A DNA stretch of 64,000 nucleotides. It comes from Rhizobium sp. Q54. GTDB taxonomy: Bacteria; Pseudomonadota; Alphaproteobacteria; Rhizobiales; Xanthobacteraceae. The notes beneath the pieces were generated by a model, which was given only the letters and a program-made list of their open reading frames with translations, did no database searches and was not told the DNA's origin. Both the position numbers and the translations under genes were made by a program. This document shows, piece after piece, positions 14,594 to 25,577 of this stretch (its first letter is position 1; each line of letters begins with the position of its first letter). The stretch spans positions 16,262 through 80,261 of the forward strand of contig CAMAUC010000009.1 in the NCBI GenBank assembly GCA_945861265.1, written 5' to 3'.

Positions 14594-15958
14594 CTAAGGC
14601 GCGCCTGTCCGCGCTGCTTTGATGAGATCGCGATACCACGCGAACGACGCTTTCGGCGTCCGCTTCTGGGTCGCGTAATCGATATAGGTCAATCCAAAGC
14701 GCACCCCGTAACCGGAGTCCCATTCGAAATTATCGAGCAGCGACCAAACGAAATAGCCACGAATGTCCGCGCCCGCGGCGGCCGCCTCCTCGAGCGCGCG
14801 GACATAGGCGGTCAAGAACGCGATGCGGTTCTCGTCGTTGATCGCGCCGGCCGAGTCTGGCTTGTCGAAAGCGCCAAAGCCGTTTTCCATCACATAGACC
14901 GGCAGCGCGTAGTTCTTGGCGACCGTCAACAATGTGTCCCGAAACGCCTCCGGTTCAATCATCCAGCCGATCGGGGTCTGCGGAATGCCGGGCGGTTTAT
15001 CGCCGAACTGCCAGCCAAGGCGCGCGGTTGCATCGGCCTTGATATAGCTCGGCCCGTAGTGGTTGAGGCCGAACCAGTCGAGCGGCCGGTGGATACGCGC
15101 AAGATCGCCCGGTTGTATGTATGGCTCCATCGCCTCTTGCATAAGTTTCGGATAAACGCCGAGGCATTGCGGATCGGGAAATGCCTGGTTCCAGTGAGCA
15201 CTGCACAGCTGCGCCGCTTCGGTGTCAGCCGGCGTTGACGGCAGACAGGGCTGGCAGTTGTGGATGGCGCCAATCAAACTGCCGGCCACGCGGTCCCGCA
15301 GCGCATCGACCGCGGCGCCATGGGCGAGATTGACGTTGTGGATGCACCGATGGAACGTGTCGACGCTCCGCATGTCGCGCTCGCCGCCGCCTGTGGCCTG
15401 CGCAAATATCGTGAAGATCGACGGCTCATTGAACGTGGCAAAGCGTTTCACGCGGTCGCCATATCGGTTTGCGACCAGCGCGGCGTAGTCGGCAAACCAG
15501 CCGACGGTGTCCCTGTTTGTCCAGCCGCCGAGGTCGTCGAGCGCCTGCGGCATATCCCAGTGATAGAGGCATAGCCAGGGTTCGATCCCTGCCGCCAGGA
15601 TCGCATCGATCAGCCGGTCGTAAAATGCCAGCCCGGCCTCGTTCGGCGCCCCTCGCCCATTCGGCAGGAGTCGCGGCCACGCTACCGAAAAGCGGTAGGC
15701 CTGAATGCCGAGCCGCTGCATCAGGCCGATGTCCTCAGGATAGCGGTGGTAATGGTCGCAGGCGACGTCGCCGGTGTCCTTGTTGGCGATCCGCCCCTTC
15801 AACCCGTAGGTATCCCAGACGCTAAGCCCCCGGCCATCCTCGCGCGTCGCGCCTTCGATCTGAAATGCCGACGTCGATACGCCCCAGATGAAATCGCGCC
15901 GCAAGGCCGCGGTCGCGCCTGTTCCCGCCGAAATGGCCTTATCCTCGACTGGAATCAT
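14594..15958 (-). CDS. Glycoside hydrolase family 1 beta-glucosidase
   Basis: A 454-residue GH1 retaining enzyme with no signal peptide, so it acts on imported or cytosolic beta-glucosides. The acid/base Glu178 lies in FATFNEPS and the nucleophile Glu358 in YVMENGFG; the N-terminal signature FIWGVSTSAFQIEGA is at 23-37. The ATG at 15958 follows AAGGGTG. It has no neighbouring transporter or regulator and is flanked on both sides by AT-rich noncoding DNA (14398-14510 and 15990-16170), so it may be a later insertion beside the metG operon. Specificity among glucosides, galactosides or fucosides cannot be told. Confidence 0.93.
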   Translation of the reverse strand: MIPVEDKAISAGTGATAALRRDFIWGVSTSAFQIEGATREDGRGLSVWDTYGLKGRIANKDTGDVACDHYHRYPEDIGLMQRLGIQAYRFSVAWPRLLPNGRGAPNEAGLAFYDRLIDAILAAGIEPWLCLYHWDMPQALDDLGGWTNRDTVGWFADYAALVANRYGDRVKRFATFNEPSIFTIFAQATGGGERDMRSVDTFHRCIHNVNLAHGAAVDALRDRVAGSLIGAIHNCQPCLPSTPADTEAAQLCSAHWNQAFPDPQCLGVYPKLMQEAMEPYIQPGDLARIHRPLDWFGLNHYGPSYIKADATARLGWQFGDKPPGIPQTPIGWMIEPEAFRDTLLTVAKNYALPVYVMENGFGAFDKPDSAGAINDENRIAFLTAYVRALEEAAAAGADIRGYFVWSLLDNFEWDSGYGVRFGLTYIDYATQKRTPKASFAWYRDLIKAARTGAP

Positions 15959-16171
15959 CAATCACCCTTGCAAGCCGTCTGCTATCGTCATTCAACGTAA
16001 AATGTAAACCTAGTATCGCCGGAAATTATTGAGACAAGTCAATCGATTGCGTCATAATTTCGGTCCCCCGCAAGATTACGGGACAGCCAATAGTTTGCTA
16101 AGACAGCCGCGCCGCCCGCCTCCGATACCAGAACCAATCGTGACACCTTTATTCGAAAGCAACCGCAGCCC

Positions 16172-17005
16172 GTGAAACCGTCCCGCGATATCGTCCGGCT
16201 GATCGAGATCATGGCCGCTTTGCGCACGCCCGGCAGCGGCTGTCCATGGGACCTGGAGCAGGACTTCGGCACGATCGCGCCGTACACGATCGAGGAAGCC
16301 TATGAGGTCGCCGACGCCATTGCACGCGGCGATCTGGCCGATCTGCGCGACGAACTGGGCGATCTGCTATTGCAGGTCGTGTTCCACGCGCGCATGGCCG
16401 AGGAGCAAGGCGCCTTCGATTTCGGCGGCGTGGTCGACGCGATCACCACCAAGATGATCCGCCGCCATCCGCATGTCTTTGCCGACGCCGAGGGAAACAC
16501 CGCGGCGGCGGTCAAAGGAATGTGGGAAGAGATCAAGGCCAAGGAAAAAGCCGAGAAGCAATCCGGCGAGGCCGCTTCATCCGCCGGCGCACCGGCGAGT
16601 GCGCTTGATGGCGTGCCGCTCGCCCTGCCCGCATTGACCCGCGCGCTCAAGCTGCAACAGAAGGCCAGCCGCGTCGGCTTCGACTGGAACGATCCGCGCG
16701 CGGTGCTGGCGAAAATCCGCGAGGAAGCCGACGAGATCGAGGCCGAGTTGGATGCGGCAGACAAGAGCAAGGCGGCAGCCGAAGTCGGCGATCTGTTGTT
16801 CGCCGTGGTCAACCTCGCCCGCCATCTCAATGCCGATCCGGAGTCGATCCTGCGCGCCACCAACGACAAGTTCGCGCGCCGCTTCCAGTCGATCGAGCGC
16901 GCGCTCGGTGTGCATGGCAAGCGGCCGGAAGATGCCACACTCGCCGAGATGGATGCTTTATGGGACGCGGCCAAGGTGCAAGAGAAGCAGGTGACCGATG
17001 AGTGA
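16172..17005 (+). CDS. mazG: Nucleoside triphosphate pyrophosphohydrolase MazG
   Basis: MazG hydrolyses non-canonical or excess nucleoside triphosphates to monophosphates and pyrophosphate. The 277-residue protein has two helical MazG domains: the first with CPWDLEQDFGTIAPYTIEEA and ELGDLLLQVVFHARM, the second with EEADEIEAEL and EVGDLLFAVVNLARHL, each carrying the acidic magnesium-binding helices. A Glu/Lys/Ala-rich linker at about 125-150 joins them. The start is GTG at 16172. Its end overlaps the following FAD monooxygenase by eight bases. Confidence 0.93.
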   Translation: MKPSRDIVRLIEIMAALRTPGSGCPWDLEQDFGTIAPYTIEEAYEVADAIARGDLADLRDELGDLLLQVVFHARMAEEQGAFDFGGVVDAITTKMIRRHPHVFADAEGNTAAAVKGMWEEIKAKEKAEKQSGEAASSAGAPASALDGVPLALPALTRALKLQQKASRVGFDWNDPRAVLAKIREEADEIEAELDAADKSKAAAEVGDLLFAVVNLARHLNADPESILRATNDKFARRFQSIERALGVHGKRPEDATLAEMDALWDAAKVQEKQVTDE

Positions 17006-18296
17006 CAAGCGTGTGATCGTCGCCGGCGGCGGCATTGGCGGGCTGGCGACGGCGCTGACGTTGCATCAGGTCGGCGTGCCCTGCACGGTCTATGAGGCGG
17101 TGCGCGAGATGCGGCCGCTCGGCGTCGGCATCAATCTGCAGCCCAATGCCGTGCGCGAACTCCACGACCTCGGTATTACCAGCGGCGATCTCGACCGCAT
17201 CGGCCTGCCGGCCAAAGAATGGGCTCTGGTCGGGTTGAACGGCAACGATATCTATTCCGAGCCGCGCGGCCTGCTCGCCGGCTACAACTGGCCGCAATAT
17301 GCGGTGCATCGCGGCCAACTGCACATGTTGCTGCACCGGCTCGTGACCGAGCGGATCGGCGCCGACGCGGTGCGGCTGGCAAGCCGGGTTACCGGCTACA
17401 CCAAGCGGATCGATGGCCGGGTCAGCGCGCGGATTGAACAGGCCGACGGGTCAATCGTTGAGACGGACGGCGCGCTGCTGATCGGCGCCGACGGCATCCA
17501 CTCAGCGGTGCGCGCGCAGATGCACCCTGCCCAGCCGCCGATCCACTGGGGCGGTGCGATCATGTGGCGCGGCACGACGCAGGCCAAACCGATCCGCACC
17601 GGCGCGTCTTTCGTCGGGCTTGGCACGCACCGTGAGCGCGTCGTCTTCTATCCGATCTCGCATCCCGACCCGAAGACTGGCCTGTCGACGATCAACTGGA
17701 TCGCCGAGACCACCCTCGACAACAGCGAAGGCTGGAAACAGACCGGCTGGTTCCGCCAGGTCGAGGTCGCGGACTTCGTGCATCACTTCGACAAGTGGGT
17801 GTGGGACTGGCTCGACGTGCCTTCCTTCCTCAAGCAGGCTGACGTGGCGTTCGAAAATCCGATGATCGACCGCGATCCGGTACCGACCTGGCGCGACGGC
17901 CCGGTGGCGCTGATGGGCGACGCCGCGCATGCGATGTATCCGACCGGCTCCAATGGCGCGAGCCAAGCGATTGTCGATGCGCGGGTGCTTGGCGCCTGCA
18001 TGATCGCGCATGGCGTCACGCCGCAGGCGCTGGCGGCCTATGACGCGCAGCTTTGCGGGCCGATTTCGCAGCTCATTTTGCGCAATCGTGGTGCGGGGCC
18101 GTTCGGCCTCCTGAATATGGTGGACGAGCGCTGCGGCGGTACGTTCGACAACATCGACGAAGTCGTGCCAGCGAAGGAACGCGCCGAGTTCATGGCCGGC
18201 TACAAGGCGGCCGCGGGCTTTGCCATCGAGAAGCTCAACAGCGCGCCGCGCACGATTGCCGAAGGCGCGCGCGTCAGCGCGGCGCAGACGGCCTGA
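16998..18296 (+). CDS. FAD-dependent monooxygenase (flavin-dependent oxidoreductase)
   Basis: A 432-residue single-component flavoprotein hydroxylase of the salicylate hydroxylase/UbiH type. The FAD dinucleotide fold GGGIGGLATALTLHQ starts near residue 10, the DG motif is LLIGADGIHSAVR, and the second FAD motif GDAAHAMYPTGSNGASQA lies near 305. Such enzymes hydroxylate aromatic substrates with NAD(P)H and oxygen; which one is not evident. The eight-base overlap with mazG suggests shared transcription rather than shared function. Confidence 0.88.
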   Translation: MSDKRVIVAGGGIGGLATALTLHQVGVPCTVYEAVREMRPLGVGINLQPNAVRELHDLGITSGDLDRIGLPAKEWALVGLNGNDIYSEPRGLLAGYNWPQYAVHRGQLHMLLHRLVTERIGADAVRLASRVTGYTKRIDGRVSARIEQADGSIVETDGALLIGADGIHSAVRAQMHPAQPPIHWGGAIMWRGTTQAKPIRTGASFVGLGTHRERVVFYPISHPDPKTGLSTINWIAETTLDNSEGWKQTGWFRQVEVADFVHHFDKWVWDWLDVPSFLKQADVAFENPMIDRDPVPTWRDGPVALMGDAAHAMYPTGSNGASQAIVDARVLGACMIAHGVTPQALAAYDAQLCGPISQLILRNRGAGPFGLLNMVDERCGGTFDNIDEVVPAKERAEFMAGYKAAAGFAIEKLNSAPRTIAEGARVSAAQTA

Positions 18297-18459
18297 ATGA
18301 TCATATCGCTGTTGGCTTGGCGGTTTTCGAGTCGGTATTTGGTTCCGCTTGGAACTCAATAATCACATTTATTCCGCATTTCATTCGCGTTACGGACGAA
18401 GTTCGCAGGCATCCGGATGGCTCCCAACGCATTCATCCAGAGCCGGAACCGACAACAAA

Positions 18460-18882
18460 ATGAAAATGACATTAGCCGCGGGCGTGTTCGCGCTCGTGAC
18501 ACTCAGCCTGCTGCCGACCTTCTCGCCAACCCACGCCACCGAAGCGCTCGCACCGGAACTTTCGCAAGCCTCGACCGCGATCAATATCGGCCGCATCAAG
18601 GCTGCTCTTCAATTGACCGCGGAACAAGAACGTTTCTGGCCGCCTGTCGAGGCCGCGCTGCACACGCTCGCCCGCCAGCAGGCGCGCGCCGAGCCTTCCG
18701 GCTTCGTGCGACGGATCAGCCGCAAGGTGGTATCGGTTGTCCTCGACGGGGTCGCTGTCGAAAGGCTTGCGGCTGCCGCGCGTCCGCTGATCGCGATGCT
18801 GACGCAACAGCAGATGCATTCGGCGAGCGGCCTCGCCCAGGAAATGGGTCTGGGCCCTGTCGTCATGGCGGCGCTGAAATAG
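18460..18882 (+). CDS. Exported small helical protein, LTXXQ/CpxP-like
   Basis: A 140-residue precursor: MKMTLAAGVFALVTLSLLP then a probable cleavage after THA gives a mature periplasmic protein of about 115 residues. The segment IGRIKAALQLTAEQERFWPP resembles the LTXXQ repeat of Spy/CpxP-type periplasmic chaperones, and the rest is predicted helical with no cysteines. I chose the ATG at 18460 because it gives a normal signal peptide; the frame is open further upstream but with unrelated composition. It converges with hflX. The family assignment is by resemblance only. Confidence 0.65.
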   Translation: MKMTLAAGVFALVTLSLLPTFSPTHATEALAPELSQASTAINIGRIKAALQLTAEQERFWPPVEAALHTLARQQARAEPSGFVRRISRKVVSVVLDGVAVERLAAAARPLIAMLTQQQMHSASGLAQEMGLGPVVMAALK

Positions 18883-18910
18883 GCCGAGCCATACCGGATA
18901 TCGGCTGCCG

Positions 18911-20272
18911 TTACACCGCGAATTTCGCCCGCACCCGCGCCGCCTGGTCGGGATCGGCGCGCACGGTGACGGCGAGCTTGCCGTGTTCATCCATATCCTT
19001 GGACAGCACTTCGGCGTGGCGGTAGAGCCAGCTCAATCCCGCGCCATCCGACGGATCGAGCGAGAGATCGATGGTCTGGCGTTTTTCGGCGAGCCGCGCC
19101 TCGACCGCGGCGATCAGCCGATCGACGCCCTCGCCGGTTATCGCTGACACCGCGACCGGCCGGCGGTCGGCAGGCGCCCGCTCGACCAGATTGAGAATGC
19201 GCTCGCGGCCATTGGCGTCGAGGCGGTCGATCTTGTTCCACACTTCGACGATGCGGCGGTCCTCCGGCGCAATGCCGAGTTCGCTCAGGACCTTCTCAAC
19301 GTCATGCGACTGCGCGCTGGTGTCTTCGTGCGACAGATCGCGTACATGCAGAATGACGTCGGCCTCGATGACCTCTTCCAGGGTGGCGCGGAACGCTGCC
19401 ACCAACGTGGTCGGCAGATCGGAAATGAAACCGACGGTGTCGGAGAGAATGATGCGGTTGCCGTGCGGCAGATCGACCGCGCGCATGGTCGGATCGAGCG
19501 TGGCAAACAGCATGTCGGCCGACAGGACGCTGGCCGTCGTCATGCGATTGAACAGAGTCGACTTGCCGGCATTGGTATAACCGACCAAAGCGACGATCGG
19601 ATAAGGCGTACGCTTGCGCGAGTCGCGGTGCAGCTTGCGCGTGCGCTTGACCTTGTCGAGATCGACCTCGATGCGGGCGATGCGCTCTTCCAGCATGCGC
19701 CTGTCCGCTTCAATCTGCGTCTCGCCGGGACCGCCGAGAAAGCCGAAGCCGCCGCGCTGGCGCTCGAGATGTGTCCACGAGCGGACCAGCCGGCCTTTTT
19801 GATAGGTCAGATGCGCGTGCTCGACCTGCAACGCTCCTTCGCGCGTGCGGGCGCGGCGTCCGAAGATTTCCAGAATGAGCCCGGTGCGGTCGATGACTTT
19901 CGCGCCCCAGGCCTTCTCCAGATTGCGCTGCTGCACCGGCGAGATCGCGCAATCCATGATGACGACGGAAGCTTCCAGCGACTTGGTCAGTCCGGCGATT
20001 TCGTCGACCTTGCCCTTACCGACATAAGTCGGCGGCCGCACAGCGTGCAGCGTGACGATGCCGCCCTGCACGACATCGAGATCGATGGCGCGGGCCAGCC
20101 CCATGGCTTCTTCGAGGCGCGCTTCCGGCGTGCGCGTTTCCCCGGCCGCGCGCATGCCGCCGGTGCGCGCGGTCGGACGCTTGATCCACGGTTCGATGAC
20201 GAGCGCGCGTCCGCTGCCCGAGCCCGTGGGCGTCAGGGTGTCCTTGCCGTCGTCGCGCTCGCGCTGTTCCAA
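18911..20272 (-). CDS. hflX: Ribosome-associated GTPase HflX
   Basis: HflX binds the large ribosomal subunit and splits stalled ribosomes under stress. The N-terminal HflX domain (about 45-215) carries PTYVGKGKVDEI and the glycine-rich block GGFGFLGGPGETQIEADRR. The G domain has G1 GYTNAGKST, G3 DTVGFI and G4 NKID. The 453-residue length is normal. The longest frame begins with TTG at 20272 after a weak ribosome-binding site, so the exact start is uncertain. It lies directly downstream of hfq with a 47-bp palindromic repeat between, the classic hfq-hflX pairing. Confidence 0.95.
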   Translation of the reverse strand: MEQRERDDGKDTLTPTGSGSGRALVIEPWIKRPTARTGGMRAAGETRTPEARLEEAMGLARAIDLDVVQGGIVTLHAVRPPTYVGKGKVDEIAGLTKSLEASVVIMDCAISPVQQRNLEKAWGAKVIDRTGLILEIFGRRARTREGALQVEHAHLTYQKGRLVRSWTHLERQRGGFGFLGGPGETQIEADRRMLEERIARIEVDLDKVKRTRKLHRDSRKRTPYPIVALVGYTNAGKSTLFNRMTTASVLSADMLFATLDPTMRAVDLPHGNRIILSDTVGFISDLPTTLVAAFRATLEEVIEADVILHVRDLSHEDTSAQSHDVEKVLSELGIAPEDRRIVEVWNKIDRLDANGRERILNLVERAPADRRPVAVSAITGEGVDRLIAAVEARLAEKRQTIDLSLDPSDGAGLSWLYRHAEVLSKDMDEHGKLAVTVRADPDQAARVRAKFAV

Positions 20273-20320
20273 CTATCTCACAATCCAAACAAGCGGGTCA
20301 TCATCCGCAAATCTTTATTG

Positions 20321-20367
20321 CGCATGATCTTGGCCGAAAACCGGTTCCCACTTTTCGGGATCATGCG
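20321..20367 (-). repeat. 47-bp rhizobial palindromic repeat, copy 1
   Basis: A near-palindrome with ends CGCATGATC and GATCATGCG and core CCGAAAAGTGGGAACCGG (minus strand), starting two bases after the hfq stop. It is almost identical to the copies at 33256-33302 and 60455-60501. Similar elements are widespread in rhizobial genomes. The RNA would form a long hairpin at the hfq 3' end. Confidence 0.9.
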
Positions 20368-20369
20368 TG

Positions 20370-20630
20370 CTAAACCTTTTCCACCGCGAAGGGCTCTTCG
20401 CTGCCTTCGAACAGTTGGATCGGGTGGCCCGGCATGATGGTCGAGATGGCGTGCTTGTAGACCAACTGGGAATGTCCATCGCGGCGTAACAGCACGCAGA
20501 AATTATCGAACCAGGTGACGACGCCCTGCAATTTCACGCCATTGACCAGAAATATGGTGAGCGGGATTTTTGCCTTGCGGACGTGATTGAGAAAAGTGTC
20601 TTGCAGATTTTGTGCTCGTTCGGCTGCCAT
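20370..20630 (-). CDS. hfq: RNA chaperone Hfq
   Basis: Hfq is the hexameric Sm-like protein that pairs small RNAs with mRNAs. The 86-residue product begins [20 protein letters not shown], has Sm1 with [20 protein letters not shown] and Sm2 with the YKHAISTI signature (alphaproteobacterial YKHA variant). The C-terminal tail is short, as usual in Rhizobiales. The ATG at 20630 is chosen from family starts; the frame is open upstream. It sits between dat and hflX. Confidence 0.96.
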   Translation of the reverse strand: MAAERAQNLQDTFLNHVRKAKIPLTIFLVNGVKLQGVVTWFDNFCVLLRRDGHSQLVYKHAISTIMPGHPIQLFEGSEEPFAVEKV

Positions 20631-20886
20631 GGCCGTGTTCCATTTTTTAGCTCGCATCTTAACGCGCGAGACATTCGTTGCCCTTTGTCCTTCACATGCC
20701 ATTTTAACGGGCATGCACCGCCTGCCCTACGCAGCGCGGTTTGAAGTTTGGGAACCGGTATTAGATGGCAGGGCGCCCCCCGGCGCAAGCGGAAGTTCGT
20801 GGGCAGTGCGGCAAGTCGCTGAAATAAATATGATTTTTACCCATATTCACAACGGTTTGGCGGCTTTCACGGGCTGACGCGACCCT

Positions 20887-21744
20887 TTAGCTGAATTCGG
20901 CCTGGCTGTGGTAGTCGCGCCGCAAGGCCGAAGCGATGAGGCCGGGGGCGCCATTGCCGACCGGGCGGCCGTCAATCTGCACCACGGGCATGACCAGCTG
21001 GCTGGCCGAGGTGACAAAGGCCTCGCGCGCGGCATAGGCCTCCTCGACGGTGAACGGCCGCTCCTCGAAGCCGAGGCCCTCGCGGGCGATCAGGTCGATG
21101 ACAACCGAGCGGGTGATGCCGGGCAGGATATCCCCCGACAGCGGGCGGGTGACCAGCTTGCCGTCGCGGGTGACGATCCAGGCATTCGACGAGGCGCCTT
21201 CGGTGACGCGGCCCTGATCGTCGACCAGCCAGGCTTCTTTGGCGCCCTGCTCGCGCGCCTGCTGCTTGGCCAGCACATTGGGAAGCAGCGCCACCGATTT
21301 GATGTCGACGCGCTGCCAGCGCAAATCCGGCATGGTGACGATGGCGATGCCTTCGGCCGCCTGCGTCTCAAGCTTCGCCGTGTCATGGCTGCGCGCGGTG
21401 ACAACGATCGATGGCCGGGTGCCTTCGGGCGGAAACGGAAAGTCGCGCCGCATCTCGCCACGCGTCACCTGGACGTAGACGATGCCGTCGCGCACGCGGT
21501 TACGCCGCACCGTCTCGCGCATGACGATGCCGAGCGCCTTTGGCGTCATCGGATGCGCCATACGCAGTTCGCGCAAGGACCGGTCGAGCCGCGCCATGTG
21601 GCGGCGCTCGTCGACCAGACGGGCGCCCCTCACCTCGCAAACCTCATAGACGCCGTCGGCGAATTGATAGCCGCGATCCTCGATGCCGACCATGGCTTGC
21701 GCGTGCGCGACGTATTGGCCGTTGACGTAAGCGATACGGGACAT
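20887..21744 (-). CDS. dat: D-amino-acid (D-alanine) transaminase
   Basis: A 285-residue class IV PLP aminotransferase. Lys149 in DIKSVALLPNVLAKQ is the PLP-binding lysine, EGASSNAWIV holds the cofactor phosphate side, and ITRSVVIDLI follows. It exchanges amino groups between D-alanine and 2-oxoacids, supplying D-glutamate or salvaging D-amino acids. The gene lies 10 bases after ntrX and before hfq, its standard place in this lineage, and is probably in the ntrYX transcript. Confidence 0.9.
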   Translation of the reverse strand: MSRIAYVNGQYVAHAQAMVGIEDRGYQFADGVYEVCEVRGARLVDERRHMARLDRSLRELRMAHPMTPKALGIVMRETVRRNRVRDGIVYVQVTRGEMRRDFPFPPEGTRPSIVVTARSHDTAKLETQAAEGIAIVTMPDLRWQRVDIKSVALLPNVLAKQQAREQGAKEAWLVDDQGRVTEGASSNAWIVTRDGKLVTRPLSGDILPGITRSVVIDLIAREGLGFEERPFTVEEAYAAREAFVTSASQLVMPVVQIDGRPVGNGAPGLIASALRRDYHSQAEFS

Positions 21745-21753
21745 AATGCGGTC

Positions 21754-23121
<1,368 letters not shown>

Positions 23122-23127
23122 GCTTTT

Positions 23128-25407
23128 CTACTCGTTCAACGTCAATTGCGGCGACGCCTGCGTCGCCGCGCTATGCGTTTCTGTCACGGTTGGCGCCGGC
23201 GTCTCGGCTTTGCCGGCGGCGGCAAATTGCATGCGCACCCAGGCACCGCGCTGACCGGGCACTTTGTCGGCGGCGTCGCGCAGTTCGATGGTGCCGCCAT
23301 GCTCCTCGACGATGCGCCCGACAATGGCGAGGCCGAGGCCAGTGCCCTTCTCGCGCGTGGTGACGTAGGGCTCGATCAGGCGGCTGCGGTTTTCCTTCGG
23401 CAGGCCGATGCCATTGTCGACGACGTCGATGACGATGCTGTCGCCGTGGCGCGCGGCCGCCAGGTGGATTGTGCCTTTGCCGAGTTCATCCGGCGGCACC
23501 GCGGCGATCGCCTCCGTGGCGTTCTTGATCAGATTGGTCAACGCTTGCGAGATCAGGCGGCGATCGAATTGCGCCGGCATCGGGCTCTCGGCGATATCGG
23601 CATCGATATCGATCTCGGCATTGCCGACGCGCATCAGGAACACCGCCTGACGCACGGTGTCGGCGACATCCTCGGCAAGAATGACGGGCTTGGGCATGCG
23701 CGCGAATTTGGAGAATTCATCGACCATGCGCCGGATGTCGTCGACCTGGCGGATGATGGTGTCGGTGCATTGTTCGAAGATGGCGCGGTCCTCGACGATT
23801 ACCTTGCCGTATTTGCGGCGCAGCCGTTCGGCCGACAGCTGGATCGGCGTCAGCGGATTCTTGATCTCATGCGCGATGCGGCGTGCAATATCGGCCCAGG
23901 CCGAGGTGCGCTGCGCGGCGACCAGTTCGGTGATGTCGTCCAGTGTGATAACGTAGCCGTGGTCGGCCTCGGCCGATTGCTCGCCGGTGACCCGCACCGA
24001 CAGGTTTCGCTCGCGGCCGTTGCGCGAAATGGTGACTTGATCCTGGGTACGGGCGCCGGTGGTTGCGGCGAACATGATGTCGGCCAGTTCCGGGAACACG
24101 TCGTTGAGTGGCTTGCCAAGCGCCTCGTCCTCGCTGCGGCCGATCAGTTTTTCCGCCGAACGGTTGAGAATGCGCACGAGGCCGTGGCTGTCGACACCGA
24201 CGACGCCGGCCGAAGCGCCGGCCAGCACGGCTTCGGTGAAACGCCGCCTGGTGTCGATGACGTCGCGCGCGCGCACCAGATCGTCGCGCTGCGTGCGCAA
24301 TTCCTGGGTCATGCGGTTGAAGGTTTCGCCGAGATGGGCGAGATCGCCCTCCGCCGGCCGCACCGGCACGCGCACGAACAGATTGCCTTCCGACACCGCG
24401 TTGGCGGCGCCGATAAGGCGGCGTATCGGCGCCACCAGTTTGTTGGCGAAGTTAAAGCCGATCCACACCGCCGATAACAGCACGATCAGCGCAATCACGG
24501 TGTACATCAGCGCGAAGGCGACCTGGACGCCGACGCGGCGTGCCTCGATCGCGGTGTATTCATTGACGCTCTTTTGTGTCTCGCGCAATTGCGGCACCAC
24601 GCGCGGATCGAGCAGCCGTGTCACGTAAAGATAGCGGTTCTCGAAATTCTGAAGTTTGACGATGGCCGCGACGTAATTGGTGTCGGGCAGCAGCACCAGT
24701 TGCGGCTCCTTGTCGCTGATATTCGGCAGCGCCTCGCGCGGCGGCAGTGCGAATGTCAGGTTCGTCTTGACGTCGGCGCGCGCAACCACGCCGAGATCGG
24801 AATCGAGCACGATGACGGCGCCGAGCCCGCGCACCGCCGCCTGGAAAGTCAAAAACTCGCCGAGCTTTTCCGGGTCTTGATCGACCGCGGTCTTGGCGCG
24901 CGACAATTCGATCGCCACCACCAGAACATCGGAGCGCACGATCTGGGCGTGTTCATTGAGATAAGCTTGCGCCACGATCAACGAATTCTCGATCGCCGCG
25001 CGCGTGCGGGTCGAAAACAGGCGGTCGAGGCCGCGGTCGAGGGTGACGCTGGCGACGATGGCGACCAGAATGGCGGGCGCCGCGGCGATCAGCGAGAACA
25101 GGCCGACGATGCGGACATGCAGCTTGGCGGCGGCCCGGCCCGAGCGGCGCGCCTGCACAACCTGCCAGACCTCGCGCACGATGATCGCCAGCAGCAGCAC
25201 GACGCTCGCGGCGTTGACCAGCAGCAAGCTGACGACGACGTAGTGGGTCGGCGACACCGGCGTCAAATCGGCCAGCACGACAAAAGTGACGAAAGCCGAA
25301 AACAGCGCCAGCGCGACCGCCAGCGGCCCCATGATCCGCCGCTCCTCGCGGCGTGCCAGCGAGGCCGAAAGCCCGGCATCGGCGGTCGTGGGCTGATCGA
25401 CGCTCAT
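23128..25407 (-). CDS. ntrY: Sensor histidine kinase NtrY
   Basis: A 759-residue membrane kinase. Hydrophobic segments lie at about 30-50, 58-82, 100-125 and 300-325, with a periplasmic region of about 170 residues between the last two. A HAMP domain (LVAPIRRLIGAANAVSEGN), a PAS domain (about 385-490), a HisKA domain with His513 in [12 protein letters not shown], and an ATPase domain with VVDNGIGLP and GTGLGLAIVGRI follow. It phosphorylates NtrX. An isolated sigma-54-like element lies about 95 bases upstream. Confidence 0.95.
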   Translation of the reverse strand: MSVDQPTTADAGLSASLARREERRIMGPLAVALALFSAFVTFVVLADLTPVSPTHYVVVSLLLVNAASVVLLLAIIVREVWQVVQARRSGRAAAKLHVRIVGLFSLIAAAPAILVAIVASVTLDRGLDRLFSTRTRAAIENSLIVAQAYLNEHAQIVRSDVLVVAIELSRAKTAVDQDPEKLGEFLTFQAAVRGLGAVIVLDSDLGVVARADVKTNLTFALPPREALPNISDKEPQLVLLPDTNYVAAIVKLQNFENRYLYVTRLLDPRVVPQLRETQKSVNEYTAIEARRVGVQVAFALMYTVIALIVLLSAVWIGFNFANKLVAPIRRLIGAANAVSEGNLFVRVPVRPAEGDLAHLGETFNRMTQELRTQRDDLVRARDVIDTRRRFTEAVLAGASAGVVGVDSHGLVRILNRSAEKLIGRSEDEALGKPLNDVFPELADIMFAATTGARTQDQVTISRNGRERNLSVRVTGEQSAEADHGYVITLDDITELVAAQRTSAWADIARRIAHEIKNPLTPIQLSAERLRRKYGKVIVEDRAIFEQCTDTIIRQVDDIRRMVDEFSKFARMPKPVILAEDVADTVRQAVFLMRVGNAEIDIDADIAESPMPAQFDRRLISQALTNLIKNATEAIAAVPPDELGKGTIHLAAARHGDSIVIDVVDNGIGLPKENRSRLIEPYVTTREKGTGLGLAIVGRIVEEHGGTIELRDAADKVPGQRGAWVRMQFAAAGKAETPAPTVTETHSAATQASPQLTLNE

Positions 25408-25499
25408 GAGGTTTTGAGGTCCCTAGGCAACACTATGGAGGGCAAGGCGAACCACGGATGTACCCACGAAGGCAGCACCTTCATCGACGTTGATGCTTT

Positions 25500-25518
25500 T
25501 ATACAACAATGTTGCCAA
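25500..25518 (-). promoter_or_regulatory. Weak sigma-54-like promoter element upstream of ntrY
   Basis: On the minus strand TTGGCAACATTGTTGTATA has GG and GT separated by ten bases, close to the GG-N10-GC of sigma-54 promoters, about 95 bases before ntrY. The second dinucleotide is GT, not GC, so this is tentative. The gap 25408-25577 is AT-rich and should carry the ntrYX promoter. Confidence 0.25.
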
Positions 25519-25577
25519 AATACGACAAGACTGCGGCGCGAAACCACAACCTCGGTTAATGCACCGGGAAAGCGGCT

